From Halobium salinum (GTDB lineage: Archaea > Halobacteriota > Halobacteria > Halobacteriales > Haloferacaceae), in NCBI RefSeq assembly GCF_026586625.1, contig NZ_JAODIW010000010.1:601216-665215 (forward strand): a stretch of 64,000 nt of DNA, given 5' to 3'. The notes under the pieces are model-generated. The model searched no databases and was not told the DNA's origin. It worked only from the letters and a program-made list of their open reading frames with translations. Shown piece by piece: positions 17,083-25,128 of the stretch; position 1 is the first letter of the stretch, and every line of letters begins with the position of its first letter. A program made the position numbers and the translations under genes.

Positions 17083-17802
17083 CTACTCCACGGTCCCGGT
17101 CGCGTCGACGGCCACCCCGTCGGCGCCGAACGAGACCGGGTGGATATCCGTATCCACGTCGGTCCCGCGCATCTTCACGACCTGGACGCCCCGGCGCATC
17201 CCGTCACCCTCGAGGTAGTTGTGCATGAACACGACGCCGTGGGCGAGGTAGTGCTCGTCGGAGTAGGAACTGGGGTCGGTCATCTCGGCGATGAGGACGA
17301 CGGTGGCGTCGGTGCGCTTGAGCGAGGAGAGAAAGCCGATGAGGGTGTCCTCGTCGTCGTCGAGGAAGTACCGCAACAGCATCGTCGAGTCGATGACCAG
17401 CCGCTTGATGTCGCGGGACTCGACGAAGCTCACGATGCGGTTCGTGAGGTTCGACTTGTCGTAGCGGTCGCCCGGCAACCCGAAGAAGCGCTTCCCGTCG
17501 TTCGAGAAGGCGTCGAGGAAGGTGACGCGGTCGCTCTTGACCGCGCGGCCGAAGTCGAACTCGTAGTTCGCCATGTCCTCGACGATGTCCTCTTTCGTCT
17601 CGTGCATGCTCAGGAACAGACACCGCTCGCCACGGAGGGCGCCCGCGGTGACGAACTGTGAGGAGAAGGTGGTCTTGCCGCTGCCCGGAGGGCCACAGAC
17701 GACGTACAGTCGGCCGGCGGGGAGCCCCCCGTCGACGAGGTCGTCGAAACCGTCGACGCCGCTCGAGATACGCATGGGGAGGGTCTTGGACGAACTCGAC
17801 AT
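17083..17802 (-). CDS. KaiC-like RecA-superfamily ATPase
   Basis: The 239-residue single-domain protein carries Walker A GPPGSGKT (37-44), the KaiC-like entry SSGVDGFDDLVDGGLPAGR and Walker B RLVIDSTMLL near 135. It is one domain, not the double KaiC clock protein. The relatives in archaea include ArlH, which sits under the archaellum motor, and signalling ATPases next to chemotaxis genes. An A/T-rich element at about 17815-17832 supports a leaderless ATG at 17802. It heads a minus-strand group with the 155-residue protein and, after its own likely promoter, the DUF7504-like gene. Confidence 0.88.
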   Translation of the reverse strand: MSSSSKTLPMRISSGVDGFDDLVDGGLPAGRLYVVCGPPGSGKTTFSSQFVTAGALRGERCLFLSMHETKEDIVEDMANYEFDFGRAVKSDRVTFLDAFSNDGKRFFGLPGDRYDKSNLTNRIVSFVESRDIKRLVIDSTMLLRYFLDDDEDTLIGFLSSLKRTDATVVLIAEMTDPSSYSDEHYLAHGVVFMHNYLEGDGMRRGVQVVKMRGTDVDTDIHPVSFGADGVAVDATGTVE

Positions 17803-17990
17803 AAGGGTTCCCCCTCGGTTATCAGCTTTGAAAAAAACCGCGGGCCGACCGGCGAGGACGCCGGACGGGGAGCCTCGGCGGTGGCGTCGCCGCCGCCGAA
17901 ACGACACGCCCCGGGTCGCCTCGGGTCGGGTCGGTGTGGCGGGTCGTTCGCGGTGGGTCGCTCTCGGGAATCGGTCGCCGGAAGCCGTGG

Positions 17991-18419
17991 TCAGCGGGCG
18001 GCGAGCGGGTCCACCCAGACGACGAACCCGTCCTCGCGCTTGACGACGCCGCGGACCCCCTCGTCGTCGGAGAGCGTGGAGTCGTCGAGCGAGTCGGGGT
18101 CGACGGTGATGACCTGGTACACCTCGTCGACGACCCACCCCATCGCGCCGCCGTCGCCGGCCTCGTCGGGGTCGAAGACGACGATGCGGTTTCGCCCCTC
18201 GCCGGCGCCCGACGCGTGGATGTCGAACACCTTCTTCGGGTCGACGATGGAGGTGGTCCGCCCGCGGAGGTCCATCACGCCCTCGACGTGGGGCGGCGAG
18301 TTGGGGATGCGCGTCAGCTCGCCGGCGTCGACGATCTCGTCGATGTAACTGATGTCGAGGCAGTACGACTCGTCGCCGAGCCCGAACTCCAGCACCTGCG
18401 TGGTCGCGGCACGTGACAT
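17991..18419 (-). CDS. cheW: Chemotaxis coupling protein CheW
   Basis: The 142-residue protein matches CheW across its whole length: an N-terminal strand set (QVLEFGLGDESYCLDISYIDEIV), the central PHVEGVMDLRGRTTSIVDPKKVF motif and a C-terminal VVDEVYQVITVDPDSLD. CheW links transducers to the kinase CheA at the receptor array. It is transcribed away from cheB across a 183 bp divergent region holding both promoters. Confidence 0.96.
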   Translation of the reverse strand: MSRAATTQVLEFGLGDESYCLDISYIDEIVDAGELTRIPNSPPHVEGVMDLRGRTTSIVDPKKVFDIHASGAGEGRNRIVVFDPDEAGDGGAMGWVVDEVYQVITVDPDSLDDSTLSDDEGVRGVVKREDGFVVWVDPLAAR

Positions 18420-18602
18420 TTGACTGAACCTCGAAACGGCCGGAGGTAAAGCTATCCCCAGGATTATCAGCCGTGATTCTCGGGGCGGTGTCTTTATTCG
18501 GCCCGTTCGGGTAGCGTTTCCCGAGCGAAATGTACGGGGAACGAACGGACGGAGGTGGTCGCGGGCGACCCGCCGAGGCGGGGCCGTCCCTCGGTCACGG
18601 AG
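18420..18602. promoter_or_regulatory. Divergent cheW / cheB promoter region
   Basis: The 183 bp hold an A/T-rich element for cheW (rc of GGTAAAGCTATC, about 18445-18456) and one for the cheB operon (TCTTTATTCGG, about 18490-18500). The CAGGATTATCAGCCGTGATT segment between them (18460-18479) may bind a shared regulator. No gene is visible. Confidence 0.5.
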
Positions 18603-19799
18603 GTGCCGGTGCCGAGCGATAGCCCGCGGGCGGTCGTCGTCGACGACTCCCGGTTCATGCGCGGACTCATCGGCGACGTGCTCGCCGAGGGCGGCGTCGA
18701 GGTCGTCGGCGAGGCCGCCGACGGGAGCGACGCGGTCCGCGTCGTCGCCGAACACCGCCCCGACGTGGTGACGATGGATTTGGAGATGCCGGAGATGAAC
18801 GGCATCGACGCGGTCGAGGCGGTTATGGCCGAGGTCCCGACGCCAATCCTCATGCTCTCCGCCCACACCGAGGACGGCGCCGAGGTGACGTTCGAGGCGC
18901 TCGACCGCGGTGCGGTCGACTTCTTCACCAAACCCGGCGGCGAGATATCGACGGGCGTCAGCCGACGCAAGGCACAGCTCGTCGAGAAGGTCCGCGAGGT
19001 GGCGACGGCCGACGTGTCGACGCCGCTCGCGCGGTCGAGCGCCGGCGTGGACGGCCCGTCCGGTTCGCGGGCGGGTCCGGGTGGAAGACGGACGCCGGCG
19101 GTCGGCTCCTCGTCTCCGGCGGGACCGACCGACGGTGGCGGCACCGACACCCGACAGGCCGGGTCGGCCTCGGTCTCGAACTCGACGGCGGGGCCGACGA
19201 CCGACGCCTACGTCGCGAACCCGACGCTGGTCGTCGGCGCGTCGACCGGCGGCCCGAACGCCGTCGAGCGCGTGCTCTCCGAACTTCCGCGCGCCGCCGA
19301 CTTCCGCGTACTCGTCGTCCAGCACATGCCGGCGGCGTTCACCCGCCGGTTCGCGGAGCGCCTCGACGCGAAGAGCGACTACGACGTGTACGAGGCGACC
19401 GACGGCGCACGCATCGGCGGCGGCGAGGCGCTCGTCGCCGAAGGTGACACGAACACCCTCGTGTCCGGGTACGCGAACGGTCGACTGCGGGTTCGACTCA
19501 CCGACGAGGACTACGACAAGGGCGTTCAGCCGTCGGTCGACGTGACGATGGAGTCGGCCGCCGAGGCCGTGACTGGCCCGCTCGTCGGCGCGGTGCTGAC
19601 CGGCATGGGGGCCGACGGCGCCGCCGGCATCCGCGCGATGTCACGAGCGGGCGGACACACGCTCGCCGAGAGCGAAGAGTCGGCGACGATTTACGGGATG
19701 CCGAAGCGGGCAATCGCGACCGGTGCCGTCGACGACGTGCGCCCCATCGACGCGGTCGCGAGCGGCATCTGCGACGCGGTCAGGGATGGTACGAGATGA
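18603..19799 (+). CDS. cheB: Protein-glutamate methylesterase / response regulator CheB
   Basis: With GTG 18603 as start the protein has 398 residues. The receiver domain (about 8-125) has the acidic pair Asp14/Asp15, phospho-acceptor Asp59 (TMDLEMPEMNG) and Lys110 (FTKPGG). A Pro/Ser/Thr/Gly-rich hinge (about 140-205) leads to the esterase, with Ser214 in GASTGGP, a QHMP histidine and the final aspartate in GMGADGAAG. It demethylates transducer glutamates when phosphorylated by CheA. Start is uncertain: GTG codons at 18555 and 18609 are also in frame. Its TGA overlaps the cheA ATG. Confidence 0.95.
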   Translation: MPVPSDSPRAVVVDDSRFMRGLIGDVLAEGGVEVVGEAADGSDAVRVVAEHRPDVVTMDLEMPEMNGIDAVEAVMAEVPTPILMLSAHTEDGAEVTFEALDRGAVDFFTKPGGEISTGVSRRKAQLVEKVREVATADVSTPLARSSAGVDGPSGSRAGPGGRRTPAVGSSSPAGPTDGGGTDTRQAGSASVSNSTAGPTTDAYVANPTLVVGASTGGPNAVERVLSELPRAADFRVLVVQHMPAAFTRRFAERLDAKSDYDVYEATDGARIGGGEALVAEGDTNTLVSGYANGRLRVRLTDEDYDKGVQPSVDVTMESAAEAVTGPLVGAVLTGMGADGAAGIRAMSRAGGHTLAESEESATIYGMPKRAIATGAVDDVRPIDAVASGICDAVRDGTR

Positions 19800-22174
19800 C
19801 GAGTGACCACACACAGGCGTTCATACACGAGGCCGAAGAGGGTATCACCGAGCTGAACAACGCGTTGCTGGCGCTGGAGGCCGACCCCGACGACCGCTCG
19901 GCGATGGACGGCATCTTCCGCGTCGCCCACACGCTGAAGGGCAACGCCGCGGCGATGGGGTTCACCGACGCCAGCGGCCTCGCCCACGCGCTGGAGGACC
20001 TCCTCGACGAGGTCCGCGCCGACGAAATCGAGGTGTCCCCGGAGCTGATGGACCTCCTGTTCGCCGGCGTCGACGAACTGGAGGCGATGCTGGGTGAGAT
20101 TGCCGAACACGGCGAGTCCTACACCGACCCCTCGGACACCGAGGCGCGCGTCCGCGCCGTGATGGACGCCGGCGGCGTCGACGAGAACGGCCTCGGGGCG
20201 CGCGTCGGTTCGGACACCGGCGCCGAGAACGGCGTGGACGCCGACACCGAACCCACCGAGGCCGACGGAGCCGAGACCGACGCGGCCGCAGACGACACCG
20301 GCCCTGTCGATGCCGACACCGAGTCCACCGACGACGCCGACCTCCCGCTCTCGGCGGACGAGGTGCGCGCGGTGGCCGACCTCGCGGCCGAGGCGGACGG
20401 CCGGCTGTTCAGCGCCCGCGTCTCGGTCGGGGACAGCGCGATGAAGGGCGTCGACGCGATGTTCGCCGTCCGCGCCGTCGAAGGAACGTTCGCCGACTTC
20501 CGGACCGTCCCCGACCGCGCGGCCGTCGAGGAGGGCGACTACGGGGAGGCGTTCGACGTGTTCGTCGCCGCCGAGGACGCGACGGCGGTGGAGTCGACGC
20601 TCGACGGCGTGAGCCAGGTCGACTCCGTCGTCGTCAGCGACGTGACCGACGCGTTCGACGCCGACGCGGCCGCCGGTGAGCCGGTCGACGCCGACGACGG
20701 GACGGCGACCGACGACCGAGGGGTCGGGGAGCGGGCTCACGACGGCGCCGACGAGACGGAAGAGGAGACGACCGAAGGCACCGAAGCCGACGACGGCACC
20801 GAAGCCGACGACGGCGCCGGGGCCGGTGCTGGCGCCGGTGCCGACGACGGCGCCGAGACCGACGACAGCGGCGACGCCGATAGCGTCGGCGACACGACGT
20901 CGGACTCGCCGCCCGAGAAGAGCACCGAGTCGAGTCGGGACGACATCGCCTCCGTCCGGGTGGACGTAGACCAGCTCGACGAGCTGTACGGGCTGGTCGA
21001 ACAGCTGGTGACGAGCCGCATCAAACTCCGCCGAGAGATGGAGGCGGTCGGCGCGGAGAAGTCCGAGAACCTGGACGAACTGGACAAGATATCCTCGAAT
21101 CTCCAGAACACCGTGATGGACATGCGGCTCATCCCGCTGAAGAAGGTCGTCAACACCTTCCCGCGGCTGGTTCGGGACGTCGCCCGCGACCAGGGCAAGC
21201 AGGTCGCCTTCGACATCGAGGGCGAGGACATCGAACTCGACCGGACCATCCTCACGGAGATTCGCGACCCCCTGATGCACATCCTGCGCAACGCGGTCGA
21301 CCACGGCATCGAGTCGCCCGAGGAGCGCGAGGCGGCCGGCAAGGAGCCGAAGGGGACCATCGAGCTGACCGCGACCCGCGAGCGCGACCACGTCACCATC
21401 CGGGTCGCGGACGACGGCGCCGGCCTCGACGTGGAGCGCATCCGCGAGAAGGCCGTCGAGAAGGGCGTGAAGACCCCCGGCGAACTGGAGGAGATGACGG
21501 ACTCCGAGGTGTACGACCTCGTGTTCCACCCCGGCTTCTCGACGAACGACGAGGTGACCGACGTCTCGGGTCGCGGCGTCGGGATGGACGTGGTCCACTC
21601 CACGGTCAAACAGCTCGACGGGAGCGTGAGCGTCGACTCCGAGCCGGGCGCGGGGACGACAGTCTCCCTGCGCCTGCCGGTCACCGTCGCCATCGTGAAG
21701 GTGATGTTCGTCGAGGTCGCCGGCACCGAGTACGGCATCCCGGTGAAGAACATCGACGAGGTCGCTCGCGCCCGCGACGTGCGGACGGTCAACGGCCGCG
21801 AGGTCGTCGAACACGACGACGACATCTTCCCGGTCGTCCGCCTCGGCGACGTGCTGGGCGAGACCGCCGCCAGGGCCGCGAGCGGGGAGCCGCCGGCCGC
21901 GGCCGACGGCGGCTCCGTACAGACCGGTTCGGACCCGCCCGGGACGACCGACGACGCGGCGACCGCCGGCGTCGGCGGCGGCGAGGACGGGATGCTGTTG
22001 CGCATCCGGCCCGAGAAGCGCGCCGTCGCGCTCCACTGCGACGCCGTCCTCGACCAGGAGGAGGTGGTGGTCAAACCGCTCGAAGGCGTGTTGTCGGGCA
22101 TCCCCGGCCTCTCGGGGACCGCCGTCCTCGGCGACGGGGACGTGGTGACCATCCTCGACGTGGTGACGCTATGA
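19796..22174 (+). CDS. cheA: Chemotaxis histidine kinase CheA
   Basis: The 792-residue kinase has an HPt domain with phospho-acceptor His45 (VAHTLKGNAAAMG), a middle domain (about 180-300) that fits a response-regulator-binding P2 region, an acidic repeat-rich linker (about 300-375), a dimerisation helix pair (LDELYGLVEQLVTSRIKLR) and an ATPase domain with N-box HILRNAVDHGIE near 495. A C-terminal CheW-like domain ends the protein. It passes phosphate to CheY and CheB according to transducer state. ATG 19796 overlaps the cheB stop codon, and the cheR ATG overlaps the cheA stop codon. Confidence 0.97.
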   Translation: MTSDHTQAFIHEAEEGITELNNALLALEADPDDRSAMDGIFRVAHTLKGNAAAMGFTDASGLAHALEDLLDEVRADEIEVSPELMDLLFAGVDELEAMLGEIAEHGESYTDPSDTEARVRAVMDAGGVDENGLGARVGSDTGAENGVDADTEPTEADGAETDAAADDTGPVDADTESTDDADLPLSADEVRAVADLAAEADGRLFSARVSVGDSAMKGVDAMFAVRAVEGTFADFRTVPDRAAVEEGDYGEAFDVFVAAEDATAVESTLDGVSQVDSVVVSDVTDAFDADAAAGEPVDADDGTATDDRGVGERAHDGADETEEETTEGTEADDGTEADDGAGAGAGAGADDGAETDDSGDADSVGDTTSDSPPEKSTESSRDDIASVRVDVDQLDELYGLVEQLVTSRIKLRREMEAVGAEKSENLDELDKISSNLQNTVMDMRLIPLKKVVNTFPRLVRDVARDQGKQVAFDIEGEDIELDRTILTEIRDPLMHILRNAVDHGIESPEEREAAGKEPKGTIELTATRERDHVTIRVADDGAGLDVERIREKAVEKGVKTPGELEEMTDSEVYDLVFHPGFSTNDEVTDVSGRGVGMDVVHSTVKQLDGSVSVDSEPGAGTTVSLRLPVTVAIVKVMFVEVAGTEYGIPVKNIDEVARARDVRTVNGREVVEHDDDIFPVVRLGDVLGETAARAASGEPPAAADGGSVQTGSDPPGTTDDAATAGVGGGEDGMLLRIRPEKRAVALHCDAVLDQEEVVVKPLEGVLSGIPGLSGTAVLGDGDVVTILDVVTL
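20777..20812 (+). repeat. 18 bp direct repeat (x2) inside cheA
   Basis: Two 18 bp copies read GGCACCGAAGCCGACGAC and encode GTEADD twice, followed by Gly/Ala/Asp codons that look like decayed further copies up to about 20870. They lie in the disordered linker before the CheA dimerisation domain, where length change should be tolerated. Confidence 0.8.
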
Positions 22175-23004
22175 GCCGCTCCCGGAAGCGGGACGACGCC
22201 GGCTTCGGCCGCGTCGTCGAGTTCGTCGCCGACAGCGTCGACTTCGAGCCGGACTACTACAACGACGACTACCTCGGCCGGCGGGTCACCGCGCGGATGC
22301 GCCGACGCGACGCCGACAGCTACGACGCGTACCTCCGCGAGCTCCGTTCCGACTCCGAGGAGCAGGCCGCCCTGCTCGACGCGCTGACGGTGAACGTCAC
22401 GAGCTTCTTCCGCAACGTCGAGATGTGGGAGGCCCTCCGGCCCGTCCTGCGCGAGTTGACGAGCGAGCACCGCCGGGTTCGGGTGTGGAACGCGCCGTGT
22501 GCCGACGGCCGCGAGCCGTACTCGCTGTCGATGCTCGCCCACGACGACCCCGACATCAACGAACGGCGCCTCCGCATCACCGCGACCGACATCGACGGCG
22601 CCGCCCTCGACGCCGCGCGCGAGGGCGTCTACGAGACGACCCGGACGACCGACATCGGCGAGGAGCTCTCGCCGCTCTCCGACCCCGAACAGTACGTCGA
22701 ACGCGACGGGGACAGCTTCCGCGTCAGGGACGGAATCAAGCGCCCCATCTCGTTCGAGCGCCACGACCTCATCCGGGACGAGGCGAAGTCGGGGTTCCAC
22801 CTCGTGTTCTGTCGGAACCTGCTCATCTATATCGACACGGAGTACAAGCGGCCGGTGTACGACACCGTGACCGGGGCGTTGGAGCCGGGGGGCTACTTCG
22901 TCGTCGGGATGACCGAGTCGCTCCCGCGCGACCTGCGGGGTGGGTTCGAGACGGTCGACAAGCGTCGACGCATCTACCGGCGGCGGGAGGCCGGGGAGGA
23001 GTAG
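22171..23004 (+). CDS. cheR: Chemotaxis protein methyltransferase CheR
   Basis: The 277-residue protein has an N-terminal helical domain (about 1-75) ending in TVNVTSFFRN, then a SAM-binding Rossmann domain with RVWNAPCADGREPYSLSML, DIDGAALDAAREGVY and FHLVFCRNLLIYID. These are the standard CheR signatures. It methylates glutamates of transducers with SAM and so drives adaptation opposite to CheB. Usual CheR has CSTGEEP where this protein has CADGREP, a modest change in the SAM loop. ATG 22171 overlaps the cheA stop codon. Confidence 0.95.
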   Translation: MSRSRKRDDAGFGRVVEFVADSVDFEPDYYNDDYLGRRVTARMRRRDADSYDAYLRELRSDSEEQAALLDALTVNVTSFFRNVEMWEALRPVLRELTSEHRRVRVWNAPCADGREPYSLSMLAHDDPDINERRLRITATDIDGAALDAAREGVYETTRTTDIGEELSPLSDPEQYVERDGDSFRVRDGIKRPISFERHDLIRDEAKSGFHLVFCRNLLIYIDTEYKRPVYDTVTGALEPGGYFVVGMTESLPRDLRGGFETVDKRRRIYRRREAGEE

Positions 23005-23007
23005 GGG

Positions 23008-24243
23008 ATGTCGCTCTACCAACTGGCACACGACGGGGACGCCGACACCCTCCTGACGAAGCTCAGGGAGAGCGAGAGCGCGGCGGTCCGCAAGCGCGCC
23101 GCCGAACTGCTGGGCGGGCTCGGCGAGGACCTCGACGACGTCGACCGTCGGGAGGCCGTCGGCGGCCTCATCGAAGTCGCCGCCGGCGACGAGGAGGCGA
23201 CGGTCCGCGGGGCCGCCATCGACGCGCTCGACGGGTTCGGCACCGGGGCGGTCGAACGCCTCCTCGCCGAGTTGACCGGCGTCGACCCGGAGGAGGGCGC
23301 CGACTGGGTGACGGCCAAACGCTTCGCGAAGGCGCTGTCGGCCGACCAACCCGAACTCCGGATGGCGGCCGCGAACGCGCTCGGCCGCATCGGCGACGGC
23401 GACGTCGTCCCGCGACTCGTCGGCGCGCTCGACGACCCGGACGCGAGGGTCAGACAGCGGGCCGCCGCCGCGCTGGGGAGCGTCGGTCACTCCCGCGCCA
23501 TCGGCCCGCTGTCCGGCCTGCTCGAGGACGAGACGCCGGCGGTGAAGCGTGCGGCCGCCGACGCGCTGGCGATGCTCGACGGCGACGCCGCGCTGGCCCC
23601 GTTGCTCTCCCTCCTCGACGACGACGGCGAGACCCTGCGGTGGATCGCGGCGAGCGCGCTCGGCAACGCGAGCAGCGCGAAGCCGGTGCCCGCGCTCGCG
23701 GCGGCGCTCACCGACGAGAGCGAGCCCGTGCGACGCTCGGCGGTGTTCTCCATCGTCCAGCTGTTGTCGAACGCGCCGCAGGCCCGGAGCCACAAGGTCC
23801 GCCAGGCCGTCGTCTCCGAGCTCACGGCGGTCGACGACGCCGCCGTCGTCGACCCGCTCGTCGCCATCCTCTCGGAGGGGAGCCAGCGGCCGCCCCGGCG
23901 GAACGCGGCGTGGCTGCTCGGACGGGTCGGGAGCGCCGAGAGTCGGGACGCCGTCGGCGACGCGCTCGTCGACGCGCTCGTCGACGACGACTCGACGGTG
24001 TCGCAGTTCGCGGCGACCAGTCTGACGAACGTCGGCGGGGAGCGCGTCGAGCGACGACTGCTCGACCTCGTCGCCGACGGGGCCGTCGCCGACGACGCCC
24101 GGGCGAAGGCCGTGTTCGTCCTCGGGCAGGTCGGCGGCGACCGCTCCCGCGAGCGCCTCGAACGGCTCACGAACGAGGCCGAGGACAAGGAGGTCCGGAA
24201 GCGGGCGTTCTCGGCCCTGTCGAAGCTCGGAGGCCACGCATGA
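23008..24243 (+). CDS. HEAT-repeat protein of the archaeal chemotaxis operon
   Basis: This 411-residue protein is an all-helical array of about ten HEAT/PBS-lyase-like repeats. Typical repeat cores are RMAAANALGRIGDGDVVPRL, VRQRAAAALGSVGHSRAIG and VRRSAVFSIVQLLS. In Halobacterium a HEAT protein of this operon position binds the adaptor CheF and CheD, so a scaffold role between the Che system and the archaellum is likely. The gene lies 3 bp after the cheR stop codon, and its TGA overlaps the cheF ATG. Confidence 0.9.
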   Translation: MSLYQLAHDGDADTLLTKLRESESAAVRKRAAELLGGLGEDLDDVDRREAVGGLIEVAAGDEEATVRGAAIDALDGFGTGAVERLLAELTGVDPEEGADWVTAKRFAKALSADQPELRMAAANALGRIGDGDVVPRLVGALDDPDARVRQRAAAALGSVGHSRAIGPLSGLLEDETPAVKRAAADALAMLDGDAALAPLLSLLDDDGETLRWIAASALGNASSAKPVPALAAALTDESEPVRRSAVFSIVQLLSNAPQARSHKVRQAVVSELTAVDDAAVVDPLVAILSEGSQRPPRRNAAWLLGRVGSAESRDAVGDALVDALVDDDSTVSQFAATSLTNVGGERVERRLLDLVADGAVADDARAKAVFVLGQVGGDRSRERLERLTNEAEDKEVRKRAFSALSKLGGHA

Positions 24244-25106
24244 GCGAGGAGTACAAGATATCAGACGTACGCGGCCGGTTCATGCAGCCGGTGAAGGAGG
24301 GCCGCCGACTCAACGACCCGAGTTGGACGAACGGCCGCATCGTCCTGTCGAACAAGCGGCTCGTCCTCGCCGGCAACGGTGGGAAGCGCACCGTCCCGCT
24401 CTCGAAGGTGGAGGGGCTCGGCGGGCGTCACGACGCCTCGCAGGCGGTCGCCCGCGTCTCCGGCTACACGAGTCTCCCCTTCGACGGCGGCGAGAACGTC
24501 GTCCTCGTCGCCACCGAGGACCACGACACCCTCGAGGGAGACCTCTACCGAGCGTTCCTCGACCAGGAGGTCGTCTACGCGAAGCATCCGGCGGTCGCCG
24601 GGGGGGTCGTCCAGGACAGCGTCTGGGAGCAGGCGCGGGTGAAGGTCGGCGACGACTCGCTCGACGTGGCGACGAAGAGCGGGGCGTTCGTCCAACTCGA
24701 CCTCGACGACATCGGCGGCATCTCTACCGGCGAGCGGACCGTCGAGGGGGAGATGCGAGGCGTCATCGAGGCCGAGCACACCGAGGGGGAGACGAGCGTC
24801 CAGACGCACCTCTCGGGGACGGAGCGCCAGTGCCGGTTCCTCGCGGCGTACCTCCAGAAGGGCGCCGAACGGAGCAAGGCGAACGTGGACCTCGACGAGA
24901 GCGACCGCGAGGTGCTGATGGCGCTGTACTCGGGCGTCTCGCCGTTCGAGATTCCGAACTTCCTCGGGATGGACACCGACCGCGTGGAGTCGATATTCGA
25001 ACGACTCATCGAACTCGACGTGCTGGAGGAGGTGCGCGTCCGCCGCGAGGTGTCGCTGAAGCCGCGCGGGCGCAACATCGCCAGCGAGGCGATGAACGAC
25101 CAGTAG
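24240..25106 (+). CDS. cheF: Chemotaxis adaptor protein CheF
   Basis: The 288-residue protein matches archaeal CheF: the opening YKISDVRGRFMQPVKEGRRL, a beta-rich core with RIVLSNKRLVLAGNGG, and a C-terminal winged-helix-like part (DREVLMALYSGVSPFEI to the end). CheF is archaea-specific and connects phosphorylated CheY to the archaellum motor, replacing bacterial FliM contacts. ATG 24240 overlaps the HEAT gene stop codon, making this the last gene of a five-gene coupled operon. Confidence 0.93.
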   Translation: MSEEYKISDVRGRFMQPVKEGRRLNDPSWTNGRIVLSNKRLVLAGNGGKRTVPLSKVEGLGGRHDASQAVARVSGYTSLPFDGGENVVLVATEDHDTLEGDLYRAFLDQEVVYAKHPAVAGGVVQDSVWEQARVKVGDDSLDVATKSGAFVQLDLDDIGGISTGERTVEGEMRGVIEAEHTEGETSVQTHLSGTERQCRFLAAYLQKGAERSKANVDLDESDREVLMALYSGVSPFEIPNFLGMDTDRVESIFERLIELDVLEEVRVRREVSLKPRGRNIASEAMNDQ

Positions 25107-25128
25107 CGGGAACCGTCGGCTCCGTCCC

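Noticed and set aside
19691..22036. 781-codon open frame antisense to cheA
   Set aside because: High-GC genomes leave the opposite strand of acidic genes open; the translation is Val/Arg/His-rich, has no domains and opposes a certain gene.
20737..24237. 1166-codon open frame antisense to cheA, cheR and the HEAT gene
   Set aside because: Same reason; it spans three well-identified genes and shows no family motif.
15927..25106. Archaellum motor genes (arlC-arlJ) in the chemotaxis block
   Set aside because: No ArlI/ArlJ or ArlF/ArlG-type proteins were seen; only an archaellin appears, at 63231.
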